Below, one piece after another: positions 17,992-26,091 of a stretch of 64,000 nucleotides of DNA. Within the stretch, counting starts at the first letter, position 1. The number at the start of each line of letters is the position of its first letter. Source of the DNA: Arhodomonas sp051195215. Lineage in GTDB: Bacteria; Pseudomonadota; Gammaproteobacteria; Nitrococcales; Nitrococcaceae. The translations under genes and the position numbers were made by a program. A model generated the notes under the pieces. It was not told where the DNA came from. It searched no databases and worked only from the letters and a program-made list of their open reading frames with translations. The stretch covers positions 186,001-250,000 of the forward strand of contig NZ_JBNAZM010000001.1 of the NCBI RefSeq assembly GCF_051195215.1. Direction: 5' to 3'.

Positions 17992-18753
17992 TCACTCCTT
18001 CGAAGCATCCTGCGCGGGGCCATGTATGAGACTGCGCAACGTGTCCACCGGTAGCGGAATCACCGTGGTCTGGCTCTGGGCCGAGATGTCCGAGAGCGTC
18101 TGCAGATAACGCAGCTGCAGCGCCGCGGGCTGCGGGGAGATCCGCTCGGCGGCGGCCACCAGTTGCGCCGCCGCCTGGAACTCGCCGTCAGCGTTGATGA
18201 TCTTCGCCCTCCGGTTGCGTTCGGCTTCGGCCTGGCGGGCAATGGCACGCACCATGGACTCGTCGATATCCACGTGCTTGATCTCCACGTTGGCGACCTT
18301 GATACCCCAGGCGTCGGTCTGCTGATCGATGATGTCCTGGATGTCGGCATTGAGCTTGTCGCGCTCGGCGAGCATCTCGTCGAGCTCGTGCTGGCCGAGC
18401 ACCGAGCGCAGCGTCGTCTGCGCGATCTGGCTGGTTGCCGAGAAGAAATCCTCCACGTAGATTACTGCGCGCTCCGGGTCGACGACTCGGAAATAGAGAA
18501 CGGCGTTGACCTTCACCGAAACGTTGTCGCGGGAGATGACGTCCTGGCTGGGCACGTCCATGGTGACCAGGCGAAGATCCACCTTCACTGCCTGCTGCAG
18601 AACGGGGATCACCAGGCGCAGCCCCGGCCCCTTGACCTTCCAGAATCGTCCGAGCAAGAACACCACTCCGCGCTCGTATTCCCGGAAGACCCGGAACGAC
18701 GCGACAATGACGGCGAGCACGATCGCAACAGCGACCAGTATCGGTATCCCCAT
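17992..18753 (-). CDS. Slipin/SPFH (band 7) membrane protein
   Basis: Stomatin-like protein of 253 residues. One N-terminal membrane helix (ILVAVAIVLAVIVASF) is followed by the SPFH domain (EYERGVVFLLGRF, GPGLRLVIPVLQ, VDVPSQDVISRDNVSV-type motif) and a C-terminal coiled coil (RQAEAERNRRAKIINADGE). Such proteins scaffold membrane microdomains and often partner with an NfeD protein, but none is encoded next to it here. The ATG at 18753 has GAGGT upstream. The xerD gene begins about 13 bases after its stop, so they may be co-transcribed. Confidence 0.88.
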   Translation of the reverse strand: MGIPILVAVAIVLAVIVASFRVFREYERGVVFLLGRFWKVKGPGLRLVIPVLQQAVKVDLRLVTMDVPSQDVISRDNVSVKVNAVLYFRVVDPERAVIYVEDFFSATSQIAQTTLRSVLGQHELDEMLAERDKLNADIQDIIDQQTDAWGIKVANVEIKHVDIDESMVRAIARQAEAERNRRAKIINADGEFQAAAQLVAAAERISPQPAALQLRYLQTLSDISAQSQTTVIPLPVDTLRSLIHGPAQDASKE

Positions 18754-18820
18754 GCTGACCTCCCTGCTGGCTCGGGGCGTGATAACGTCCCACCCCTCGC
18801 AAGCATAGCGACTGCACGCC

Positions 18821-19885
18821 ATGTCCGACAGCACATTGCTTCTCTACTGCCGTCCCGGATTCGAGAGCGACCTCGCCGCGGAGCTCACCACGCGCAGCGC
18901 CGAGGCGGGGTTGCCCGGCTACTGCCGTGCCCCGGCGGAGAGCGGTATCGTCGAGCTTCACGCATCCGACGCGGCGTCCGCCGAAGCCCTTTGGGAGCGG
19001 CTGCCCTGGCACGAGCTGGTGTTCGCGCGGCAATGGCTGCGCGCACTCGGCAGCGAGCTGTCACTGCCCGAACACGATCGCGCCGGCCCGCTGGCGACCG
19101 CCGCGGCGCAGTGGGTTACAGCACTGCGGACCGTCTGGCTGGAGTATCCCGACACCAATACCGGGAAACAGCTTTCACGGTTCTGCCGCCGTTTCCAGCG
19201 CCCGCTCGAACGTGCCCTGGTGCGAGCGGGTGTACGCCTGGACGTCGACGATGCGCCGCGTCTGCACGTGCTTTTCGAGGACTCCTCCCGAGCACGGCTG
19301 GCCCTGTCCCGCCCGGACAACAGCGCCCCCTGGCCGCTGGGCATCCCGCGGCTGCGCATGCCGCGCGATGCACCGTCACGTTCCACGCTCAAGCTCGACG
19401 AAGCGTTGCAGAGTCTGCTCGACGAGCCTGCCCGGGCCCGCTGCCTGCGCCCCGGCATGACGGCGGTCGACCTTGGGGCGGCGCCGGGTGGGTGGAGCTG
19501 GCAGCTCGCCCGGCGGGGTCTGTCCGTCACGGCCGTGGACAACGGCCCGATGGACACGGCGCTGCTCGCCGGTGGCCTGGTGGAACACGTGCGCGCGGAC
19601 GGGTTCACCTACCGCCCCCCAAGACCGGTGGACTGGGTTGTCTGCGATATCGTCGAACAACCTCATCGCATCGCCCGACTCATGGCGGACTGGCTGCGAC
19701 GCGGCGATGCCCGCGCGGCCGTGTTCAACCTGAAGCTGCCGATGAAACGTCGCTATCAGGCGGTCGCCGATGCACTGCAGCTCGTTCGATCCCGGTTGCC
19801 CGAGCCTCGTGGGATCGCGGTCAAGCACCTGTATCACGACCGCGAGGAAGTGACCGTGTGCATTCCCCCCACCGCCGGAATCTGA
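18821..19885 (+). CDS. rlmM: 23S rRNA C2498 2'-O-methyltransferase RlmM
   Basis: Ribosome-modifying SAM-dependent methyltransferase of 354 residues that in E. coli methylates the ribose of C2498 in 23S rRNA. An N-terminal THUMP-like region (residues 1-170, starting LLLYCRPGFESDLAAEL) precedes the Rossmann methyltransferase domain with the SAM motif VDLGAAPGGWSWQL. The later conserved segments are VDNGPMD and the catalytic-lysine region FNLKLPMKRRY. Length and full-length similarity fit RlmM (formerly YgdE). It is divergent from the slipin gene. Confidence 0.92.
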   Translation: MSDSTLLLYCRPGFESDLAAELTTRSAEAGLPGYCRAPAESGIVELHASDAASAEALWERLPWHELVFARQWLRALGSELSLPEHDRAGPLATAAAQWVTALRTVWLEYPDTNTGKQLSRFCRRFQRPLERALVRAGVRLDVDDAPRLHVLFEDSSRARLALSRPDNSAPWPLGIPRLRMPRDAPSRSTLKLDEALQSLLDEPARARCLRPGMTAVDLGAAPGGWSWQLARRGLSVTAVDNGPMDTALLAGGLVEHVRADGFTYRPPRPVDWVVCDIVEQPHRIARLMADWLRRGDARAAVFNLKLPMKRRYQAVADALQLVRSRLPEPRGIAVKHLYHDREEVTVCIPPTAGI

Positions 19886-19949
19886 GGCGGCGCACAGCTG
19901 TCTACACTGATAGTGAGGACGACATACCCATGGCAGGGAGATTCTCGCG

Positions 19950-20618
19950 ATGGAGACCACCGTCACCCTGTTGCAGCGGACGTTCGTCACGCACGACGTC
20001 GTGCGCCTGGTGTTGAGCCGCCCGGACGCATTCACCTTCGAGCCCGGCCAGGGGGTCGAGCTGGCGCCCGCGGACCCGGATACGGACGTGCGCGGGGGCC
20101 CGTTCACGCCTACCTCGTTACCCGGCGACGGTGTGCTCGAGTTCACTATCAAGGTTTACGACGAGCACCACAGCCTCACCCGCTGGCTACGCCAGCAGGA
20201 GCCCGGCGCGTCGCTGTTGCTGCAGGGGCCGTTCGGCGCGATTCGGTGGCGGGGGCCCGGCGTCTTCATCGCCGGCGGTGCCGGCATCACGCCCTTCCTG
20301 GCCATTCTGCGCATGCTCGCCCATAACGGCGGGCTCGCGGGCAATCAGTTGCTGTTCTCCAATCACACCGGCGAGGACATCATCGCCGAGCGCGAGCTCC
20401 GCCATTTTCTCGGCCGCCGGTGCGTGTTCACCTGCACTCGCGATCAGAGCACGCCCTATCGTTACGGCCGTATCGATGAGCCGTTCCTGGAGGCGGAGGT
20501 GGACGACTTCGACAAGTACTTCTACGTATGCGGCCCGCCCGGGTTCATGCGCGACGTCATCGCCAGCCTCGAGCAACTCGGCGTGGGCAGGGATCAGCTG
20601 GTAATCGAGAAGAGCTGA
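19950..20618 (+). CDS. FAD-binding ferredoxin-reductase-like flavoprotein
   Basis: Small flavin reductase of 222 residues with an N-terminal FAD-binding barrel (FEPGQGVELAP, then GPFTPTS in place of the usual RxYS) and a C-terminal NAD(P)-binding fold (GAGITPFLAILRML and YVCGPPGFM). It lacks a 2Fe-2S domain. It could pass electrons from NAD(P)H to a small partner, but the partner and substrate cannot be told from context. It lies 64 bases downstream of rlmM on the same strand. Confidence 0.8.
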   Translation: METTVTLLQRTFVTHDVVRLVLSRPDAFTFEPGQGVELAPADPDTDVRGGPFTPTSLPGDGVLEFTIKVYDEHHSLTRWLRQQEPGASLLLQGPFGAIRWRGPGVFIAGGAGITPFLAILRMLAHNGGLAGNQLLFSNHTGEDIIAERELRHFLGRRCVFTCTRDQSTPYRYGRIDEPFLEAEVDDFDKYFYVCGPPGFMRDVIASLEQLGVGRDQLVIEKS

Positions 20619-20648
20619 CCCGCAATCGCGTGCGGCATGCCAACCGGC

Positions 20649-21413
20649 CTAGGCCAGGCCCGCGAACGGCGACCGCTGCTCCCAGCCGCGCATCACCAGG
20701 AAGTCCTGCGGCCGGTCGGTGATCACGCCATCCACGCCCCAGCGCCACAGATGCTGGAACGCTCGTGGATCGTTGGCGGTATAGCAATACAGATCCAGCC
20801 CGGCTTCCTTTACCGTCGTGGCGGCTTCCACGGTCAGCCGCTGCCAGTCGCAATGCACGCTCACCGCCGCCAAAGCCCCCGCGCGCGCGATCACGTCCCC
20901 GGGTACCGATTGCACCAGCAGGCCCAGCCGCCAGTCCGCCGACGCCTCCCGGCAGGCTGCCAGCAACGGCTCGTCGAACGAGGAAACGAGCAGGCGATCA
21001 TCGGCCAGTGGCGTCTCGGCAAGCGCCTGGGCAAGCGCCGCCACGATCGGTTCGGCTGGCTCCCCCGCGCTGCGCTTGAGCTCGAGATTGAGCCCCAGCC
21101 CCCGGCGCCGGCAGCGTTCGAGGAGCTCGCCCAGCAACGGCACCCGCTCTGCCGGAAAACGCGGACCGAACCAGCTGCCGGCATCCAGGGACCTCAGTGC
21201 GCTGCGGTCCATGTCACGCACACTGCCATGGCCGTCCGTACAGCGCTCCAGGCGCTCGTCATGGAAGATCACCGGCGTACCGTCACCGATGAGGCGCATG
21301 TCCACTTCGATCCAACGGACCCCGAGCGCCGCGGCGAGCTCCACCGCCGCCAGGGTGTTTTCCGGCGCGAGGCTGGAAGCGCCGCGATGGGCAATGATGC
21401 GGTCTGCGATCAT
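20649..21413 (-). CDS. ugpQ: Glycerophosphodiester phosphodiesterase
   Basis: Cytoplasmic GDPD-family enzyme of 254 residues, with no signal peptide, that hydrolyses glycerophosphodiesters to glycerol 3-phosphate and an alcohol. Catalytic and metal residues are visible as H9 (AHRGAS), E36 and D38 (WIEVDMR) and H51 (FHDERLERCTDG). LNLELK and the C-terminal VDGVITDRP are also family signatures. The ATG at 21413 matches UgpQ-type N-termini. It converges with the flavin reductase gene. Confidence 0.9.
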   Translation of the reverse strand: MIADRIIAHRGASSLAPENTLAAVELAAALGVRWIEVDMRLIGDGTPVIFHDERLERCTDGHGSVRDMDRSALRSLDAGSWFGPRFPAERVPLLGELLERCRRRGLGLNLELKRSAGEPAEPIVAALAQALAETPLADDRLLVSSFDEPLLAACREASADWRLGLLVQSVPGDVIARAGALAAVSVHCDWQRLTVEAATTVKEAGLDLYCYTANDPRAFQHLWRWGVDGVITDRPQDFLVMRGWEQRSPFAGLA

Positions 21414-21512
21414 GGTCTCCGTCACATTCGTCTGCCGAGGTGCCCGCTGTCGGCAACCATCATGCGAGCATAGTCGGCGACGATGACACCGCGGAGACAC
21501 CCCGCTGCCCGG

Positions 21513-23324
21513 TTACTCCGGCCGCACCCCGTGCATCTCGTCGACGAGTGCGATCACCCGCCAGCCGTCCCCGGGGGACGGTGCGTGCACGTCGCCGAAG
21601 ACGTGTACCGCCCCCGCTGGATCGACGGCCAGAAGCGGCAGCGCCGCCGCGCCATAGTGCTTGCGGTAAGCGTCCCAGTCGAAATGCTCGGTCAGCCCCG
21701 TCGCACGCATCGTCGCCCCCTGTCCCAACGCGCTCGCGAGGCGGGCGTAAGTCACTTTCTCGCCGAAGAGCATGTTGTCGCGCCGGCGGCGCCGGCGCAG
21801 TGACTCCGGCCGCTGCGGATCGCTTTCAGTCGGGTTCAGACGGAATACGTTGTTCTCCCCGAGCTCTCGGGCGAAGTGGTGGCTGGCCAGCGCGTTGAGA
21901 TCCGACCGCGGCGAGACCGCGAGCATCCTGCCCAGACCGGTGAGGCTGAGATGGCGGTCCGCGTGCTCCGAGGTGGGGTCGCCGTGGTAGACCGGTAATC
22001 CCTGCATTCGCGCATGCTGGATATTCTCGCGATTGGGGTCGGCAAGCAGCACCGGCACATCCAGCGACTGAAGCACCTCACCAAGCGCCCGGCCCACGGC
22101 GTTGGCGCCGACCACGAGCACCCCCCGTGGCGCCGGTTCACGTACCCCGAGCCAACTGGCCAGGGGGGTCGCGGTGGCGCTCTGCAGGACCACCGTGAAA
22201 ACGATCACCAGAAAGGTCAGCGGCACCAGCATGCCGGCGCCGGTGACGCCCGCCTGCTCCAGGCGCACGGCGAACACCGCCGAGACCGCCGCGGCAACGA
22301 TCCCGCGCGGCGCGATCCACGCGACCAGGGCACGTTCACGCCAGGACAGCGGCGTCCCCAGCGTGCTCACCACCGCATTCAGCGGGCGTCCCACGAACTG
22401 CATGAACGCCAGCAAGCCGGCGGCCCCCCAGCCCACGGTCACCAGGCTGTCGAGATCGAGCCGCGCGGCGAGCAATATGAACAACCCGGAAATGAGCAGA
22501 ACGCTGAGCGATTCCTTGAAGTTGAGGATATCGTCCAGCGGCACAGCGCGCATGTTGGCAAGCCACACGCCCATGACTGTCACGGCCAGCAATCCCGCCT
22601 CGTGATGAATGGCGTCGCTGGCATAGTAGACCGCGAACACCGCGACCAGAACGCCCACGTTGTGGAGATAACCGGGCAACCAGTAATTGCGCAACACCAG
22701 GCCTGTGACGTACCCGGCCAGCGCGCCCGCAACGCTGCCGGCGACGAGTACTGCGGCGAAGGTGACGAGTGCGCCGCCAACACTGCGCTCGGCGGCGCTG
22801 GCCAGGAGAAACCCGAACACCAGCACCGCCATGAGGGCGCCGATGGGATCAATCGCGATGCCTTCCCAACGCAGCACGTTGGCAACCCGCGCCCGTGGCC
22901 GGACGGTGCGCAGCAGCGGACCGATCACCGTCGGCCCGGTGACGACGGTCACCGCGCCGAACAGCACGGCCGTCTCCCAGGCGAGGTCGACGAACCACCA
23001 TGCCGCCACCGCGGTGCTCAGCCAGGTGATCGCCACCCCCACCGTGAGCAATCGCCTCACCGGCGTCTCCAGTCCGCGGATCTCCTCCAGGCGAAGGGTG
23101 AGTCCGCCCTCGAAGAGCACGACGGCAACCGCCAGCGAGATAATGGGAAAGAGCAGATCGCCGAACAATGCATCCGGACGAATCCAGCCGAGAACGGGGC
23201 CAACCGCGATCCCGGCAACGAGCAGAAACAGGATCGCCGGCAGGCGTACCCGCCAGGCAAGCCATTGTGCCCCGACGCCTAGAACCCCGATGCCCACGAG
23301 CGCGGCGGTTGCGCTCTCCTGCAT
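21513..23324 (-). CDS. CPA1-like cation:proton antiporter, second paralogue
   Basis: Membrane protein of 603 residues paralogous to the antiporter at 14157-16064. Both share GVGAQWLAWR near the N-terminus, VVLFEGGLTLR, VTGPTVIGPLLR and LVAWIAPRGIVAAAV. Here the ion-site motif reads AIDPIGA, so the Asn of the usual Asn-Asp pair is Ile while the Asp is kept. A C-terminal TrkA-N-like segment (GVLVVGANAVGRALGEVL) and a further C-terminal part follow. ATG 23324 has AGGGGG upstream; an earlier in-frame ATG at 23357 is less favoured. Sodium or potassium exchange is inferred. Confidence 0.83.
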   Translation of the reverse strand: MQESATAALVGIGVLGVGAQWLAWRVRLPAILFLLVAGIAVGPVLGWIRPDALFGDLLFPIISLAVAVVLFEGGLTLRLEEIRGLETPVRRLLTVGVAITWLSTAVAAWWFVDLAWETAVLFGAVTVVTGPTVIGPLLRTVRPRARVANVLRWEGIAIDPIGALMAVLVFGFLLASAAERSVGGALVTFAAVLVAGSVAGALAGYVTGLVLRNYWLPGYLHNVGVLVAVFAVYYASDAIHHEAGLLAVTVMGVWLANMRAVPLDDILNFKESLSVLLISGLFILLAARLDLDSLVTVGWGAAGLLAFMQFVGRPLNAVVSTLGTPLSWRERALVAWIAPRGIVAAAVSAVFAVRLEQAGVTGAGMLVPLTFLVIVFTVVLQSATATPLASWLGVREPAPRGVLVVGANAVGRALGEVLQSLDVPVLLADPNRENIQHARMQGLPVYHGDPTSEHADRHLSLTGLGRMLAVSPRSDLNALASHHFARELGENNVFRLNPTESDPQRPESLRRRRRRDNMLFGEKVTYARLASALGQGATMRATGLTEHFDWDAYRKHYGAAALPLLAVDPAGAVHVFGDVHAPSPGDGWRVIALVDEMHGVRPE

Positions 23325-23433
23325 GACTGCACGCCCCCTGCGACCGCTATCCACCACGTAGTCTGCCAGACTTGGCTCGCACGCCGCGCCGTCGCGACGA
23401 TTCCGCGCGCTCCGCGCCCGATGCTCGCTACAG

Positions 23434-24609
23434 TCAGTTCGTGGTCACGCCGAGGGAATTCCCCGACTCCGCCGGGGCCACTCCCCGGGGCGCCGCCTGC
23501 CCCGCGAGTACCGATATCGTCAATGAGAATGCCACCACCAGGGAGAGCCCGAGCGTCAGCGTGGTGAGCTCGGAGACAGCACCGATCGCCGGCGGCCCCA
23601 CCAGAAAGCCGAAGTAGCCAACGGTGGACACCGCCGCCAGGCCGTGCCCCGGCGGCACCCCCGGTACCCGGCTTGCAGCCGCGAACACCAGCGGCACGAC
23701 GTTGGCGAGGCCCAGTCCAACCGCCGCGAAGCCGGCGACGGCCGCTGCGGGACTGTCGAACGCGAGTCCGAGCGCGAGTCCCGTACCAGCGACGAGACCG
23801 CCGCCGCGCAATACCCGCACGCGCCCGAGCCGGGCCACCACACGATCGCCCATGAGCCGGCCGGCAGTCATGGTCGCAGAGAAGGCCGCAAAACCGGCAG
23901 CCGCCATGCCCGGCCCCACCTCGAGGACACTGCGCAGGTACACCGCCGCCCAGTCGAGCATCGCCCCTTCCCCGAGCATGGACAGCACACCGACGATGCC
24001 AAGAACCAACAACAGGCCACGGGGCCGCGCGAAACGCGGGCTTTCCTCGGCAGCCGTTGCCTGACCGTCCGCGAGCATGGCGCCGCCGGCAACGGCGACG
24101 GCGAACGCGCACGCGGCCGCCACGGCTACTACGTGAGCCGACGCCGTGATATGCATCGACAGGAGCAACGTGGCCAGGCCCGCCCCCGCCAGACCGCCGA
24201 TGCTGAACTGCGCATGCAACGATGACATGATCGGCCGGGCGTAGGCCCGCTCCACCTCGACACCCTGCGCATTCATGGCCACATCGGTCGCACCGAGACA
24301 TGCCCCGAATGCCAGCAGGCCCCCGGCCAGGACCGACAGCGACGGCGCGAGCACCGGCACCGGCAACAGTAACGACGCCACCACCCCGGCTGTGCGCGTT
24401 ACGCGCGCGCTACCGAAGTGCTGGATCAGGCCAGCGGTCACGATCATCGCCGCCAAACCGCCCACCGCCGGTGCGAGCAGCACCACTCCGAGCACCCCCG
24501 GCGTCAGGTCCAGACGCTCCTGCACCGTCGGCACGTGCGGTCCCCAGGTCGCGAGCAACGCGCCGGCCACGAAAAACACCAGTGAGGTCGCACGCCGGGC
24601 GGCCTTCAT
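23434..24609 (-). CDS. MFS transporter (YbjJ-like)
   Basis: Major facilitator superfamily protein of 391 residues with about 12 membrane helices. The N-terminal FFVAGALLATWGPHVPTVQERLDLTPGVLG and ACLGATDVAMNAQGVEVE resemble the YbjJ/fucose-permease-like group. The substrate is unknown. The start is well defined by AAGGAGG before the ATG at 24609. It is divergent from the iron-transport operon, with about 220 bases between the two starts. Confidence 0.8.
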   Translation of the reverse strand: MKAARRATSLVFFVAGALLATWGPHVPTVQERLDLTPGVLGVVLLAPAVGGLAAMIVTAGLIQHFGSARVTRTAGVVASLLLPVPVLAPSLSVLAGGLLAFGACLGATDVAMNAQGVEVERAYARPIMSSLHAQFSIGGLAGAGLATLLLSMHITASAHVVAVAAACAFAVAVAGGAMLADGQATAAEESPRFARPRGLLLVLGIVGVLSMLGEGAMLDWAAVYLRSVLEVGPGMAAAGFAAFSATMTAGRLMGDRVVARLGRVRVLRGGGLVAGTGLALGLAFDSPAAAVAGFAAVGLGLANVVPLVFAAASRVPGVPPGHGLAAVSTVGYFGFLVGPPAIGAVSELTTLTLGLSLVVAFSLTISVLAGQAAPRGVAPAESGNSLGVTTN

Positions 24610-24733
24610 GGCACCTCCTTACCAATAAGAGACCTATTAAAACCCCTGGGATCCAATTAGCATCCAATCGGTTCGTCGACGCAACGTTAGCCGCGCCGGG
24701 GCGCGAATACAACCCGGTAAACGCAGCATTCGT

Positions 24734-24779
24734 TTGACAGGGCAAAGGGTATTAGGTAAAAGCAAACCATTCGCATTTC
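24734..24779 (+). promoter_or_regulatory. Candidate promoter and Fur-like site for fbpABC
   Basis: TTGACA at 24734-24739 and TAAAAG at 24757-24762 are spaced by 17 bases, a plausible sigma-70 promoter. Just downstream, 24762-24779 read on the other strand is GAAATGCGAATGGTTTGC, which resembles gammaproteobacterial Fur boxes of the form AAATGAGAATGATT but has several mismatches. Its location over the expected transcription start of an iron importer supports iron repression. This is inference from position and partial match. Confidence 0.4.
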
Positions 24780-24829
24780 TAGGCCCTCGGGCGCCAACCG
24801 CACGCCAATTGCTAGTTTATGGAGGTTGA

Positions 24830-25861
24830 ATGCACGCCGTGAAACGACTGTTGACCTGGACGTTGCCCGTCCTGCTCGCTGCATCCGCGTTCGCCGCCAC
24901 CGCGGCCGAGGATGCGAGCGTCAACGTGTACTCGGCGCGCAAGGAGGTGCTGATCCGGCCGTTGCTCGACCGGTTCACGGAGGAAACGGGTATCGAGGTC
25001 AATCTGCTCAGCGCCGGCTCCGGTGCCCTGCTCAGCCGACTGCAGAACGAGGGACGTAACACACCGGCGGACGTGCTCATCACCGTGGACGCGGGCAACC
25101 TTCACCGAGCACGCGAGGCGGGCGTACTCCAGCCTGTCTCCAGCGACACGCTGGACGAGGCCGTTCCCGACAGCCTGCGTGACCCCGAGGGTTACTGGTA
25201 CGGGCTTTCCCAGCGTGCGCGGGTGATCTTCTACGCCAGGGACCGTGTCGAGCCGGACGCGCTCACCACCTATGAGGATCTCGCCGACGAGCGCTGGGAC
25301 GACCGTCTGTGCATTCGCTCGTCCAACAATATCTACAACCAGTCGCTGGTGGCCTCCATGATCGCCCATAAGGGCGAAGAGGCGACACAGCGCTGGGCCG
25401 AGGGGCTCGTGGAGAACTTCGCCCGGTCGCCCCAGGGCGGTGATACCGACCAGATCCTCGCAGTCGCCGCCGGTGAGTGCGACGTGGCGGTCGCCAACAC
25501 CTACTATTTCGGGCGCCTGCTCAAGGGTGACGACCGACGCGCCGAAATGGCGAGGCAGGTGGGTATCGTCTTTCCCAACCAGCAGGGTCGTGGCACTCAC
25601 GTCAACGTCAGCGGTGGCGGCGTGACCAGACATGCGCGCCACCCGGACAACGCCGTACGTCTGCTCGAGTTCCTGCTGCGGCCCGAATCGCAGAAGTGGT
25701 ACGCGGAGGTGAACAACGAGTACCCTGTGCGCCCGGGCGTCGAGGCGAGCGCTGTCCTGCGCGAGTGGGGCGGATTCGAAGCCGACGAGCTCAACCTCTC
25801 GAAACTGGGCGAGTACAACGGCGAAGCCGTTCGCCTGATGGACCGCGTCGGTTGGCGGTAA
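24830..25861 (+). CDS. fbpA: Periplasmic ferric-iron-binding protein FbpA
   Basis: Solute-binding protein of 343 residues. A signal peptide (LLTWTLPVLLAASAFAATAA) precedes VNVYSARKEVLIRPLLDRFTEETGI, the standard start of FbpA/AfuA mature proteins. The iron-ligand tyrosine pair is present in VANTYYFGRLL. It captures Fe3+ in the periplasm for the FbpB/FbpC pump encoded downstream. A GGAGG-type site sits directly before the ATG. The gap to fbpB is 230 bases and holds a hairpin, which could leave fbpA more strongly expressed than the pump genes. Confidence 0.92.
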   Translation: MHAVKRLLTWTLPVLLAASAFAATAAEDASVNVYSARKEVLIRPLLDRFTEETGIEVNLLSAGSGALLSRLQNEGRNTPADVLITVDAGNLHRAREAGVLQPVSSDTLDEAVPDSLRDPEGYWYGLSQRARVIFYARDRVEPDALTTYEDLADERWDDRLCIRSSNNIYNQSLVASMIAHKGEEATQRWAEGLVENFARSPQGGDTDQILAVAAGECDVAVANTYYFGRLLKGDDRRAEMARQVGIVFPNQQGRGTHVNVSGGGVTRHARHPDNAVRLLEFLLRPESQKWYAEVNNEYPVRPGVEASAVLREWGGFEADELNLSKLGEYNGEAVRLMDRVGWR

Positions 25862-25918
25862 AGCCGTGCGCTGGCCCTCGTGACGCCGACAGGATCACGG
25901 GCAGTCACCGATACCCGG

Positions 25919-25944
25919 CGGGGGGCGCCAGCAGGCGGCCCCCG
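25919..25944 (+). terminator. Hairpin between fbpA and fbpB
   Basis: Stem of six G-C pairs, one G-G mismatch and four more pairs around the loop AGCA, followed by TCGTTATT. It may act as a leaky terminator or as a 3' stabiliser that raises the binding protein over the membrane components. The remainder of the 25862-26091 gap shows nothing else recognisable. Confidence 0.45.
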
Positions 25945-26091
25945 TCGTTATTCAGGCAGCGCCCCCGATGAGCCAGGCGCATTCATCGATGCACAGACCG
26001 AACATTCGATTGCACAGCGAACGCCACGATGCGACCGCAGGGGCGGTGACCGCCCCCCGGCGTGCCGTGCGCGGACGAACCGCATAGCACC

